From positions 1-17,484 of the forward strand of contig PTKB01000023.1 in NCBI GenBank assembly GCA_002937555.1: a DNA stretch of 17,484 nt. The letters run 5' to 3'. Below are positions 1 to 8,745 of this stretch, piece by piece (positions within the stretch are counted from its first letter, which is position 1; every line of letters starts with the position of its first letter). This DNA is from Alphaproteobacteria bacterium MarineAlpha10_Bin2. GTDB lineage: Bacteria; Pseudomonadota; Alphaproteobacteria; UBA828. Both the position numbers and the translations under genes were made by a program. The notes below the pieces were generated by a model. The model saw only the letters and a list, made by a program, of their open reading frames with translations, did not search any database and was not told the origin of the DNA.

Positions 1-1956
<1,956 letters not shown>

Positions 1957-2012
1957 TACTCGGTCCGGGAAGAGCGTTAAGAGACTCAATTCCTGAGGTG
2001 GAAGCCTTAACA

Positions 2013-2399
2013 ATGGCACGCGGAAACGCTCCAAAATCGCGCGCTCCCAGTCAGCGCCAACTGCGTGTCGGCGAACTGCTGCGGGAAGCGCTTACCGATA
2101 CCTTCCGGCGCGCGCCGATTCGCGATCCGATCTTGAGCGGGGTGGCGATTACGGTCACCGAAGTCCGGACCGCGCCCGATCTCAAGCAGGCGAGGGTTTT
2201 TGTCATGCCGCTCGGCGGCGGCGATGGCGCGCCGATTGTCGAGGCGCTCGGCCGCGCGGCGCCCTATCTGCGAACCGAGGTCGCGCGCCGGGTGAACTTG
2301 CGCTATGCGCCGGCGCTCGAATTCGAGCTCGACCGGTCGTTCGATGAATCCAGCCATATCGACGAATTGTTGAACGAATTACCGGCGCGCAATGAATGA
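2013..2399 (+). CDS. rbfA: Ribosome-binding factor A
   Basis: RbfA is a small KH-fold protein that binds the 30S subunit and helps mature 16S rRNA. The 128-residue product has the family pattern: RVGELLREAL near the start, then TVTEVRTAPDLKQARVFV, and the C-terminal RYAPALEFELDRSFDES motif. I chose the ATG at 2013, which has an AGGTGG Shine-Dalgarno sequence at 1996-2001. A GTG at 1998 is in frame but overlaps that ribosome-binding site and would add only five residues. The stop at 2397-2399 lies inside the start of truB (8-bp overlap), so the two are probably translationally coupled. Confidence 0.95.
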   Translation: MARGNAPKSRAPSQRQLRVGELLREALTDTFRRAPIRDPILSGVAITVTEVRTAPDLKQARVFVMPLGGGDGAPIVEALGRAAPYLRTEVARRVNLRYAPALEFELDRSFDESSHIDELLNELPARNE

Positions 2400-3288
2400 G
2401 CCCGCCAACGCACCGGAGCGCCTCAATGGCTGGCTCATTGTCGACAAACCGGCCGGCCGAAGCTCGGCGCATATCGTCGGCCGGATAAAGCGCCTCGCCG
2501 GCGGCCAAAAGGTCGGCCATGGCGGCACCTTGGACCCGCTCGCCACCGGCGTTCTGCCGATTGCCATCGGCGAAGCGACCAAAACCGTGGCCTATGTCAT
2601 GCACGGGACAAAAGCCTATCGGTTCACGCTGAAATGGGGCGAAGCGCGCGATACCGACGACAGCGAAGGCAAAATCACCGAGACCAGTGACGTTCGCCCG
2701 TCGCACAGCGACATCGAAGCGGCCTTTCCCGAATTCGTCGGCGAAATCAGCCAACTTCCACCCAAATACTCTGCCCTAAAGGTTGCCGGCCAGCGCGCCT
2801 ATGCGTTGGCGCGGGCCGACAAGCCGGTCACGCTTCAGCCCCGCTTGGTACGCATTGACAGCCTGTCGCTGCTCGAAAACGACCAAGACACGGCCACTTT
2901 CGACGTTATTTGCGGCAAAGGCACCTATATTCGGGCCTTGGCGCGCGATTTGGCCCTTAATCTCGGCACTTTTGGCCATGTTTCGGCACTACGCCGCACC
3001 GCGGTCGGTCCATTTGGCGAAAAAGCGGCGATTTCGCTGGATATACTAGAGTCGCTCGTGCATAGTGCGCGCCTTGCCGCGCACGTCCTCCCGGTCGAGG
3101 CCCCGCTGGCCGACATCCCGGCACTGGAATTGACCGAAAGCGATGCGCACCGGCTGCGATGCGGCCAGGTAATAGCGGTAAAGGGCGCGGATGTAGAGAC
3201 CGTCCGCGCTGTATCCGGCGAGCGCCTTGTGGCTTTGGCCAGAATTGAAATGGGCCATCTCAAGGCGCTTCGCGTCTTCAACCTTTAG
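2392..3288 (+). CDS. truB: tRNA pseudouridine(55) synthase TruB
   Basis: TruB converts U55 in the T-loop of tRNAs to pseudouridine. The 298-residue protein shows the N-terminal family block GWLIVDKPAGRSS, the catalytic motif GGTLDPLATGVL with the catalytic aspartate at residue 48 (codon 2533-2535), the PPKYSALKVAGQRAYALAR block and the KGTYIRALARDL motif. The C-terminal domain (about residues 240-298) is compatible with a PUA-like tail. The start ATG overlaps the end of rbfA by 8 bp, and rpsO begins 15 bases after the stop. Confidence 0.96.
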   Translation: MNEPANAPERLNGWLIVDKPAGRSSAHIVGRIKRLAGGQKVGHGGTLDPLATGVLPIAIGEATKTVAYVMHGTKAYRFTLKWGEARDTDDSEGKITETSDVRPSHSDIEAAFPEFVGEISQLPPKYSALKVAGQRAYALARADKPVTLQPRLVRIDSLSLLENDQDTATFDVICGKGTYIRALARDLALNLGTFGHVSALRRTAVGPFGEKAAISLDILESLVHSARLAAHVLPVEAPLADIPALELTESDAHRLRCGQVIAVKGADVETVRAVSGERLVALARIEMGHLKALRVFNL

Positions 3289-3303
3289 GAATTGGAGCAA
3301 GAG

Positions 3304-3573
3304 ATGTCGATTACCGCTGAGCGGAAAGCCGAACTCATGGGCGAGTTCGGCAAAACGGCCGGTGACACCGGCTCCCCGGAAGTGCAGGTCGCAATCCTGA
3401 CCGAACGTATCAACAATCTGACGGGTCACTTTAAGACCCATAAGAAAGACCGGCATTCGCGCCGCGGCCTCCTGAAAATGGTGAGCCGGCGCCGCAGTTT
3501 GCTGGATTATCTCAAGCGCGAAGACACCGAGCGTTATGCCGACGTGATCCAGCGCTTGGGTCTGCGCAAGTAA
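3304..3573 (+). CDS. rpsO: 30S ribosomal protein S15
   Basis: S15 is a primary 16S rRNA-binding protein of the small subunit platform. Starting at ATG 3304 gives 89 residues, the same length as E. coli S15, with the conserved blocks TGSPEVQVAILTERI, HFKTHKKDRHSRRGLL and SRRRSLLDYLK. A TTG at 3292 is in frame but lies at the Shine-Dalgarno region (GGAG at 3294-3297), so the ATG is preferred. The gene is followed by pnp, the normal order in proteobacteria. A stem-loop overlaps the stop codon. Confidence 0.97.
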   Translation: MSITAERKAELMGEFGKTAGDTGSPEVQVAILTERINNLTGHFKTHKKDRHSRRGLLKMVSRRRSLLDYLKREDTERYADVIQRLGLRK

Positions 3574-3596
3574 TTTGTTGACTGGCTTCGCAGACC
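3559..3596 (+). terminator. Stem-loop across the rpsO stop codon
   Basis: GGTCTGCG at 3559-3566 pairs perfectly with CGCAGACC at 3589-3596. Skipping one bulged C (3567), the stem extends by AAG/CTT to 11 pairs with a loop of about 15 bases. It contains the rpsO stop codon and is followed by only a short weak U stretch (AATTTC). It could be a leaky terminator or an RNA-processing/stability hairpin between rpsO and pnp. In E. coli a terminator and RNase sites occur at this place. The assignment to termination is inference. Confidence 0.45.
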
Positions 3597-3623
3597 AATT
3601 TCACCGGTAAAACTGGAGTTGTG

Positions 3624-3721
3624 GACGTTAAATGAACGTCTGAGGCTGAGCCGCGGCAGAGAAGGCGCGGGTGACAGCCATTTGGTTCATTGGCCGGAGA
3701 TCGAACGTCGCGGCCAATGAA
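3624..3721 (+). promoter_or_regulatory. pnp leader hairpins
   Basis: Two inverted repeats lie in the 231-base gap before pnp. The first is GACGTT (3624-3629) and AACGTC (3635-3640) around a 5-base loop. The second is much stronger: an 11-bp perfect stem between TTCATTGGCCG (3686-3696) and CGGCCAATGAA (3711-3721) with a 14-base loop. A 12-bp palindrome CCGCTCGAGCGG follows at 3745-3756. In E. coli a pnp leader stem is cut by RNase III and lets PNPase repress its own synthesis. An equivalent role here is inferred from position and structure only. No U tract follows, so it is not a standard terminator. Confidence 0.5.
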
Positions 3722-3804
3722 AATGACGAGGGGATCATCCTGGTCCGCTCGAGCGGGGCGGCGCGCATGGGGCGCACCGGCCGCAGGTAGAAGGGAAATA
3801 AACT

Positions 3805-5925
3805 ATGTTTGATGTGACGAGAATAGAAACGGTATGGGGCGGGCGCCCGTTGGTCCTCGAGACCGGCAAGATGGCGCGCCAGGCCGACGGCGCCGTGATG
3901 GTGACCTATGGCCAGAGCGCGGTGCTGTGCACCGTGGTGGCGCAAAAGAGCCCGCGCGAGGGTGTGGATTTCTTCCCCCTCACCGTCAACTACGAAGAAA
4001 AAGCTTTTGCCGCGGGGAAAATTCCCGGCGGTTTTTTTAAGCGCGAAGGCCGGCCCGGCGAGAAAGAGACGCTGGTTTGCCGCCTGATCGACCGGCCGAT
4101 CCGCCCGCTGTTTGCAGCCGGCTTCCGCAATGAAACGCAAGTGATCTGCACGGTCGTCTCGCACGATATGCAAAACGATCCCGATATGGTCGCGATGGTC
4201 GGCGCGTCCGCCGCCCTGACGGTTTCCGGCATTCCCTTCATGGGCCCGATCGCCGGCTGCCGGGTGGGTTATATCAACGGCGAATATACGCTCAATCCGA
4301 CGCTTGAGGAGCGCCTCGAATCGGACCTCGACCTGGTCGTCGCCGGAACCCAGGAAGGCGTGCTGATGGTCGAATCCGAAGCCAGTGAGCTCAACGAAGA
4401 GATCATGCTCGGCGCCGTCACCTTCGGCCATGCCGAAATGCGCCCGGTTTTCGACGCGATTATTGAGCTTGCCGAAGCGTGCGCCAAAGAGCCGTGGGAA
4501 GTTCCCTCGGTCGAGAAAGACGCGGACCTGGTCGCCAAGATCGACGGTTTGGCGTCGGACGGCTTGCGCGAAGCCTACGCCATCCAGGCCAAATCCGAGC
4601 GCCAGGACCGCATCGGCAGCGTCAAACAGTCGGTCGCGGAGAGCCTGGCCGACGGCGATGGCGAAACGCCGGGAGATATGGGTTCGATCCTCAAGGATAT
4701 CGAACGCGACATCGTGCGTTCCGAGATCCTCAAATCCGGCGCCCGCATCGACGGGCGCGGCACGCGGGATGTGCGCCAGATCGTGAGCGAAGTCGGCATC
4801 CTGCCGCGCTGCCATGGCTCGGCGCTGTTTACCCGTGGCGAAACCCAGGCCCTGGTGGTCGCGACGCTGGGCACCGGCCAGGACGAGCAGATCATGGATG
4901 TGCTCGATGGCGAATACCGCGAGCGCTTCATGCTGCATTATAATTTCCCGCCCTATTCGGTGGGCGAGGCGCGATTCCTGCGCGGCCCAGGCCGGCGCGA
5001 AATTGGCCATGGCAAGCTCGCCTGGCGCGCCGTGCATCCGCTTATGCCAACGGCCGAGGAGTTTCCCTACACCATCCGCGTTGTCTCGGAGATTACCGAA
5101 TCGAACGGTTCCTCTTCGATGGCGACCGTGTGCGGCACCTCACTGTCGCTGATGGATGCCGGCGTTCCCTTGGCCCGTCCGGTGGCGGGTATCGCCATGG
5201 GGCTGATCAAGGAGGGCGATGATTACGCAGTCTTGAGCGATATTCTCGGCGACGAGGATCACCTTGGTGATATGGACTTCAAGGTCGCCGGTACGGTGAA
5301 CGGCATCACCTCGCTGCAGATGGATATCAAGATCACCAGCATCACCGAGGAAATCATGCGGGTGGCGTTGGAGCAGGCGAATGAAGGCCGCCTCCATATC
5401 TTGGGCGAGATGGGCAAGGCGATCGGCGCGGCGCGCGATACCGTGAGCGACACCGCGCCCCGCATCACCACCATCACCGTGCCCAAGGACCGCATCCGCG
5501 AGATCATCGGCCCGGGCGGCAAGGTGGTGCGTGAGATTTGCGAGACCACCGGCACCAAGATTGATATCGAGGATGACGGCACGATCAAGGTCGCCGCGGT
5601 GGAAGCCGCAGCCGGCCAAGCGGCGCTCGATATGATCCGCGATATTATCGCCGAGCCCGAAATCGGCGAGATTTACGACGGCAAGGTCGTGAAGATCATG
5701 GACTTCGGTGCGTTCGTGAACTTTATCGGCAAGCGCGACGGTCTCGTTCATATCAGCGAGATCGCGCCCAACCGAATCGGCGCGGTCAGCGATGTGCTGA
5801 ATGAGGGCGACGAGGTCAAAGTCAAGGTGCTCGGCATCGACGACCGCGGCAAGATCAAGCTCAGCATGAAAGTCGTCAACCAGGAGACCGGCGAGGACAT
5901 CAGCAAGCAAGCGGCAGCCAGTTAG
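3805..5925 (+). CDS. pnp: Polyribonucleotide nucleotidyltransferase (PNPase)
   Basis: PNPase degrades RNA 3' to 5' by phosphorolysis and is part of the RNA degradosome. The 706 residues match the usual length. Two RNase PH-type domains are seen: the first contains FFKREGRPGEKE and RLIDRPIRPLF, the second ESNGSSSMATVCG (phosphate site) and LGDMDFKVAGT. Then come a KH domain (IIGPGGKVVREI, near residue 566) and a C-terminal S1 domain (GKVVKIMDFGAFVNF...GLVHISEIA, about residues 623-690). The Shine-Dalgarno sequence is GAAGGGA just before ATG 3805. The gene sits after rpsO in the standard order, behind a structured leader that may mediate feedback control. Confidence 0.97.
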   Translation: MFDVTRIETVWGGRPLVLETGKMARQADGAVMVTYGQSAVLCTVVAQKSPREGVDFFPLTVNYEEKAFAAGKIPGGFFKREGRPGEKETLVCRLIDRPIRPLFAAGFRNETQVICTVVSHDMQNDPDMVAMVGASAALTVSGIPFMGPIAGCRVGYINGEYTLNPTLEERLESDLDLVVAGTQEGVLMVESEASELNEEIMLGAVTFGHAEMRPVFDAIIELAEACAKEPWEVPSVEKDADLVAKIDGLASDGLREAYAIQAKSERQDRIGSVKQSVAESLADGDGETPGDMGSILKDIERDIVRSEILKSGARIDGRGTRDVRQIVSEVGILPRCHGSALFTRGETQALVVATLGTGQDEQIMDVLDGEYRERFMLHYNFPPYSVGEARFLRGPGRREIGHGKLAWRAVHPLMPTAEEFPYTIRVVSEITESNGSSSMATVCGTSLSLMDAGVPLARPVAGIAMGLIKEGDDYAVLSDILGDEDHLGDMDFKVAGTVNGITSLQMDIKITSITEEIMRVALEQANEGRLHILGEMGKAIGAARDTVSDTAPRITTITVPKDRIREIIGPGGKVVREICETTGTKIDIEDDGTIKVAAVEAAAGQAALDMIRDIIAEPEIGEIYDGKVVKIMDFGAFVNFIGKRDGLVHISEIAPNRIGAVSDVLNEGDEVKVKVLGIDDRGKIKLSMKVVNQETGEDISKQAAAS

Positions 5926-5951
5926 CCGGGACAATCGAGGCTCGCGGCCCC

Positions 5952-5979
5952 GCGGCATAATCCGCTATGATTATGCCGC
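5952..5979 (+). terminator. Perfect 11-bp stem-loop after pnp
   Basis: GCGGCATAATC (5952-5962) and GATTATGCCGC (5969-5979) form a perfect 11-bp stem with a 6-base loop CGCTAT, starting 27 bases after the pnp stop. It is followed by AGGGTTGACG and has no U tract, so it is not a textbook intrinsic terminator. It may protect the 3' end of the operon mRNA, assist Rho-type termination, or be an operator for the next gene. Confidence 0.5.
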
Positions 5980-6028
5980 AGGGTTGACGCGGGCGGGAAG
6001 ACGTCCAAATTGGTCAATAAGCGCAGTG

Positions 6029-6058
6029 GGGCGGTATTTGGCAAACCATTATCCGCCC
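6029..6058 (+). repeat. Symmetric dyad upstream of the nitronate monooxygenase-like gene
   Basis: GGGCGG (6029-6034) and CCGCCC (6053-6058) flank an inner TGG/CCA pair around CAAA, with four unpaired bases on each side. The symmetry allows an RNA hairpin with an internal loop in the leader, or a protein-binding operator. It lies 28 bases before the TTG start at 6087. No function is assigned. Confidence 0.3.
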
Positions 6059-6086
6059 GGTTGCCAGGTTACACAGCGAGGATGAA

Positions 6087-7487
6087 TTGAAAGCGCTTCA
6101 TCCACTCATGATATCCGGCAAGGAAGTCATGCCCCTGATCGAGGGCGGCAAGGGCATTGGTGTGACCAATGGACTGTCTTCCGGCGCCTGGGCGGCCACC
6201 GGCGCGGTGGGAACTTTCTCGGGCGTCAATGCGGATTCCTATGACGAAAACGGCAATGCGATCCCGCAGACCTATCAAGGCCGGACGCGCCGCGAGCGCC
6301 ACGAAGAGCTGGTGAAATACGCCGTCGAGGGTGGTGTGACACAGGCCCAGATCGCGCATGAAACATCTGGCGGCGAAGGCCGGCTGCACATGAACATCCT
6401 GTGGGAAATGGCGGCCAGCGAGAGAATCCTGCATGCCATCATGCAACGCAGCAAAGGTCTCATCCATGGCGTGACCTGCGGCGCCGGCATGCCGTACCGC
6501 ATCGCCGAGATCGCCAGTCAATATCAGGTGCATTATTACCCCATCGTTTCTTCCGGCCGCGCTTTCCGGGCGCTGTGGAAACGTGCCTATCACAAATTCT
6601 CGGAATTGCTCGGCGGCGTGGTGTATGAGGACCCGTGGCGCGCTGGCGGCCATAACGGTCTCTCCAACAATGAAGACCCGAATAAGCCGGAAGATCCCTA
6701 TCCGCGGGTGCGCGATCTGCGCACCCTGATGAACAGTTTCGGCCTGCAAAAGGTGCCGATCATCATGGCCGGCGGGGTTTGGTACCTGCGCGATTGGCAA
6801 GATTGGATCGACAATTCCGAGCTCGGCCCCATCGCCTTCCAATTTGGCACGCGTCCGTTGGTAACCAAGGAAAGCCCGATATCCGAAAGCTGGAAGCGGC
6901 GCCTGTTGAAATTGAAGAAAGGCGATGTCGGCCTCAACAAATTCAGCCCGACCGGGTTTTATTCTTCCGCCGTGCGCAACAAATATATCAACGAGTTGGA
7001 AGAACGCGAGAGCCATCAAGTGGCGTATACGTCTGAGCCGCTCGGCGATCATGATCAGGAACTCACTCCCGGCCCGCGCGGGCGCTCTTTTTATCTCACC
7101 AAAGGCGATTTTAAGCGCGCCCAGGAATGGCTCAAGAAAGGCCTCGTGCGGGCGATGAAAACGCCCGATTCGACGCTTATTTTCGTGACCGATGAAAAAG
7201 CGCGGGAAATACGCAATGATCAGGCAAACTGCATGGGCTGCCTGTCATCCTGCCGCTTCAGCAATTGGTCGACAAACCCGGACTTCACCACCGGCAAGAA
7301 AGTCGACCCGCGCAGCTTCTGTATCCAAAAGACGCTGCAGGACATCATTCACGACGTCGACGACGTCGACAATCAACTGATGTTTTCCGGTCATGGCGCC
7401 TACCGCTTTGCGTCGGATCCGTTTTATTCCAACGGCTTCATTCCGTCGGTGAATCAACTCGTCACCCGGATGGCGACGGGAGATTAA
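6087..7487 (+). CDS. Nitronate monooxygenase-family flavoprotein with C-terminal Cys cluster
   Basis: This belongs to the NAD(P)H-dependent flavin oxidoreductase / nitronate monooxygenase (2-nitropropane dioxygenase) family, FMN-binding TIM barrels that oxidise nitronates or act as enoyl reductases. Evidence within the 466 residues: GIGVTNGLSSG near 23-33, CGAGMP at 131-136, AGGHNG with the likely catalytic His189, IIMAGGVW near 225-232 and FGTRPLVTKES at about 253-263. Unusual for the family are about 100 extra C-terminal residues with C382, C385, C389 and C412 (CX2CX3C, then C), a pattern that could hold an Fe-S cluster. The start is a TTG at 6087 behind AGGA (6078-6081); an ATG at 6108 is the alternative. 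The true substrate cannot be told from sequence. Confidence 0.8.
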   Translation: MKALHPLMISGKEVMPLIEGGKGIGVTNGLSSGAWAATGAVGTFSGVNADSYDENGNAIPQTYQGRTRRERHEELVKYAVEGGVTQAQIAHETSGGEGRLHMNILWEMAASERILHAIMQRSKGLIHGVTCGAGMPYRIAEIASQYQVHYYPIVSSGRAFRALWKRAYHKFSELLGGVVYEDPWRAGGHNGLSNNEDPNKPEDPYPRVRDLRTLMNSFGLQKVPIIMAGGVWYLRDWQDWIDNSELGPIAFQFGTRPLVTKESPISESWKRRLLKLKKGDVGLNKFSPTGFYSSAVRNKYINELEERESHQVAYTSEPLGDHDQELTPGPRGRSFYLTKGDFKRAQEWLKKGLVRAMKTPDSTLIFVTDEKAREIRNDQANCMGCLSSCRFSNWSTNPDFTTGKKVDPRSFCIQKTLQDIIHDVDDVDNQLMFSGHGAYRFASDPFYSNGFIPSVNQLVTRMATGD

Positions 7488-7522
7488 TTGCCCTTTTGGA
7501 GGCAGGAATTTCTAATGCCTTC

Positions 7523-7550
7523 TTGATTTAGGGTTGTGCTGCTCTATGTT
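7523..7550 (+). promoter_or_regulatory. Possible irr promoter
   Basis: TTGATT (7523-7528) and TATGTT (7545-7550), separated by 16 bases, each match 4 of 6 bases of the sigma70 -35 and -10 consensus. Transcription would start near 7557, downstream of the GTG at 7536, which favours the later ATG 7584 as the irr start. A weak stem (GGAGGCA 7498-7504 with TGCCTTC 7516-7522) just before it might end the upstream transcript. Confidence 0.3.
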
Positions 7551-7583
7551 GTGCGGCTGAACGTGCGACAGGTGTCCACATTG

Positions 7584-8024
7584 ATGAGACAAGATATGCG
7601 CCAGGCCGTGACTTCGAACGATATCATCGAGATGGTCCGCGACGCCGGCCTGCGGCCGACACGCCAGCGCCTGTCGCTTGCCCGCCTGCTGTTTTCAGGC
7701 GGTGACCGGCACGTTACCGCCGAACAACTCCACTCCGAATCGCTCGGCCAGGGATTCAGCGTCTCCCTCGCCACCGTCTACAACACGTTGCACCAATTCA
7801 CCACCGCCGGGCTGCTCCGGGAATTGGTCGTCGATGCGGGGCGCTCCTATTTCGACACCAATATCAGCGCCCACCATCATCTCTATTTCGAAGACAGCGG
7901 CATCTTGCGTGACGTCGCCGGCGACAATGTGGCGATCGGAGAATTGCCAGCGCTTCCCGAAGGCGCGAAAATTTCGCGCATCGACATTATCATCCGAGTC
8001 AAGGACTGCGCGCCAGCCGCATAA
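7584..8024 (+). CDS. irr: Iron response regulator Irr (Fur family)
   Basis: Irr is a haem-responsive Fur-family regulator that, under low iron, binds iron control elements and represses (sometimes activates) haem- and iron-using genes. The 146-residue product has the winged-helix segment AGLRPTRQRLSLARLLF, the recognition region FSVSLATVYNTLHQF and the Irr-typical ISAHHHLYFEDSG, with the haem-linked histidines at 97-99. The CXXC zinc motifs of classical Fur are absent. There is no N-terminal Cys-Pro haem regulatory motif such as that of Bradyrhizobium Irr; the only cysteine is residue 142. ATG 7584 is chosen (AGG at 7570-7572); GTG 7536 and ATG 7596 are alternatives. A matching Irr box lies 79 bases past the stop, in front of the rubrerythrin gene. 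Confidence 0.92.
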   Translation: MRQDMRQAVTSNDIIEMVRDAGLRPTRQRLSLARLLFSGGDRHVTAEQLHSESLGQGFSVSLATVYNTLHQFTTAGLLRELVVDAGRSYFDTNISAHHHLYFEDSGILRDVAGDNVAIGELPALPEGAKISRIDIIIRVKDCAPAA

Positions 8025-8072
8025 CGCCGCCGCCGGGCGAAGCACTGGCAGCCCCAATATTTCACATCACCC

Positions 8073-8106
8073 TATGTGCCACGTGGCGGCATATTTAATT
8101 GTTTTT
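8073..8106 (+). terminator. Likely intrinsic terminator of irr
   Basis: The hairpin pairs TATGTGCC (8073-8080) with GGCGGCATA (8085-8093) around ACGT, with one U-G pair and one bulged G. It is followed directly by the T-rich run TTTAATTGTTTTT (8094-8106). The core is the 10-bp palindrome GCCACGTGGC (8078-8087). This separates irr transcription from the rubrerythrin cassette, whose own promoter follows. The T run overlaps the first bases of the Irr box. Confidence 0.5.
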
Positions 8107-8121
8107 AGAATCATTCTAAAA
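8103..8121 (+). promoter_or_regulatory. Irr box / iron control element (ICE)
   Basis: The sequence TTTTAGAATCATTCTAAAA is a perfect 19-bp dyad (9-1-9). It matches the known alphaproteobacterial ICE/Irr-box pattern of TTTAGAA and TTCTAAA separated by three bases. It lies between irr and the rubrerythrin gene and ends four bases before the -35 element at 8126. That a regulator of the right family is encoded next door strengthens the call. Whether binding represses or activates cannot be read from the sequence; a site just upstream of -35 allows either. Confidence 0.9.
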
Positions 8122-8125
8122 TGGC

Positions 8126-8156
8126 TTGACGGCAGCGTGCACCTGCGGCATATAAG
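8126..8156 (+). promoter_or_regulatory. Sigma70-like promoter of the rubrerythrin cassette
   Basis: TTGACG (8126-8131) matches 5 of 6 bases of the -35 consensus and TATAAG (8151-8156) matches 5 of 6 of the -10 consensus. The 19-base spacer is longer than ideal; reading the -10 as CATATA (8149-8154) gives 17 bases but a poorer hexamer. A long spacer is common where a regulator acts. The predicted transcript start near 8163 leaves a leader of about 70 bases before ATG 8233. Confidence 0.55.
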
Positions 8157-8232
8157 GCTGTCTAGCATGTAACCGCGCCGAGCAACCGTCGCGGTCGCCG
8201 CTCAGCGAACACAACAATTGGGAGACAAGCCG

Positions 8233-8649
8233 ATGCCGGCATTGAAAGGGACCAAGACCGAACAGAATTTGAAGGACGCTTTCGCGGGCGAGAGCCAAGC
8301 GAACAGGCGCTATCTCTATTTCGCGCGCCGGGCGGATGTCGAAGGCTACAACGATGTGTCGACCGTTTTTCGCTCCACCGCCGAGGGCGAAACCGGCCAT
8401 GCGCACGGCCATCTCGACTATCTGCAGGAGACCGGCGACCCGGCGACCGGTTTGCCGATCGGCGACACGTCGATCAATCTTGCCGCCGCCGTCGCCGGCG
8501 AGACGCATGAATATACCGATATGTATCCCGGCATGGCGCGTACGGCGCGCGATGAAGGCTTCGACGAAATCGCCGATTGGTTCGAGACTCTGGCCAAAGC
8601 CGAGAAGTCTCACGCCGGCCGCTTCCAACAAGCTCTCGATTCGCTTTAA
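8233..8649 (+). CDS. Rubrerythrin-family diiron protein lacking the rubredoxin domain
   Basis: Rubrerythrins are ferritin-like four-helix proteins whose diiron site reduces hydrogen peroxide. The 138 residues hold all expected ligands at family spacing: E20 (AGESQANRRY), E53 and H56 (EGETGHAH), E90 and E93 (AGETHEY), E124 and H127 (AEKSHAGRF). The C-terminal rubredoxin domain of classical rubrerythrin is missing: there are no cysteines at all, so electrons must come from another protein. ATG 8233 follows GGGAG (8219-8223); an upstream in-frame TTG (8218) lies on that site and was discarded. The gene is first in a cassette with an Fe-S protein and DUF3501, and has an Irr box and promoter directly upstream. 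Confidence 0.93.
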   Translation: MPALKGTKTEQNLKDAFAGESQANRRYLYFARRADVEGYNDVSTVFRSTAEGETGHAHGHLDYLQETGDPATGLPIGDTSINLAAAVAGETHEYTDMYPGMARTARDEGFDEIADWFETLAKAEKSHAGRFQQALDSL

Positions 8650-8670
8650 CCGAGCCAAGGCATAAAGCGC

Positions 8671-8703
8671 CGGGGCTTCCGACCGTAACGATCGGGAGCC
8701 CCG
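8671..8703 (+). terminator. Strong stem-loop between the rubrerythrin and Fe-S protein genes
   Basis: CGGGGCTTCCGA (8671-8682) pairs with TCGGGAGCCCCG (8692-8703) over 12 base pairs, one of them a U-G wobble, with a 9-base loop. No U tract follows, so full termination is unlikely. It may stabilise the rubrerythrin mRNA or reduce read-through so that rubrerythrin is made in excess of the downstream proteins. That role is inference. Confidence 0.5.
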
Positions 8704-8745
8704 CCGCGCTGCTTACAGCCGCGCGCAACAAGACAGGCAGGAGAG

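Noticed and set aside
3628..5037. 469-codon minus-strand open frame across the pnp leader and gene
   Set aside because: It lies opposite authentic PNPase motifs, has low-complexity composition and no recognisable domain.
5984..6012. TTGACG as -35 of a promoter for the flavoprotein gene
   Set aside because: At 16-18 bases downstream there is no acceptable -10 hexamer (AAATTG at best).
6069..7052. Minus-strand open frame opposite the flavoprotein gene
   Set aside because: It is antisense to family-conserved residues, with no ribosome-binding site or motif.
7505..7515. TTCTAA half-site before irr as a second Irr box (autoregulation)
   Set aside because: The partner GAA is one base away from TTC, not three, so the dyad spacing of the iron control element is wrong.
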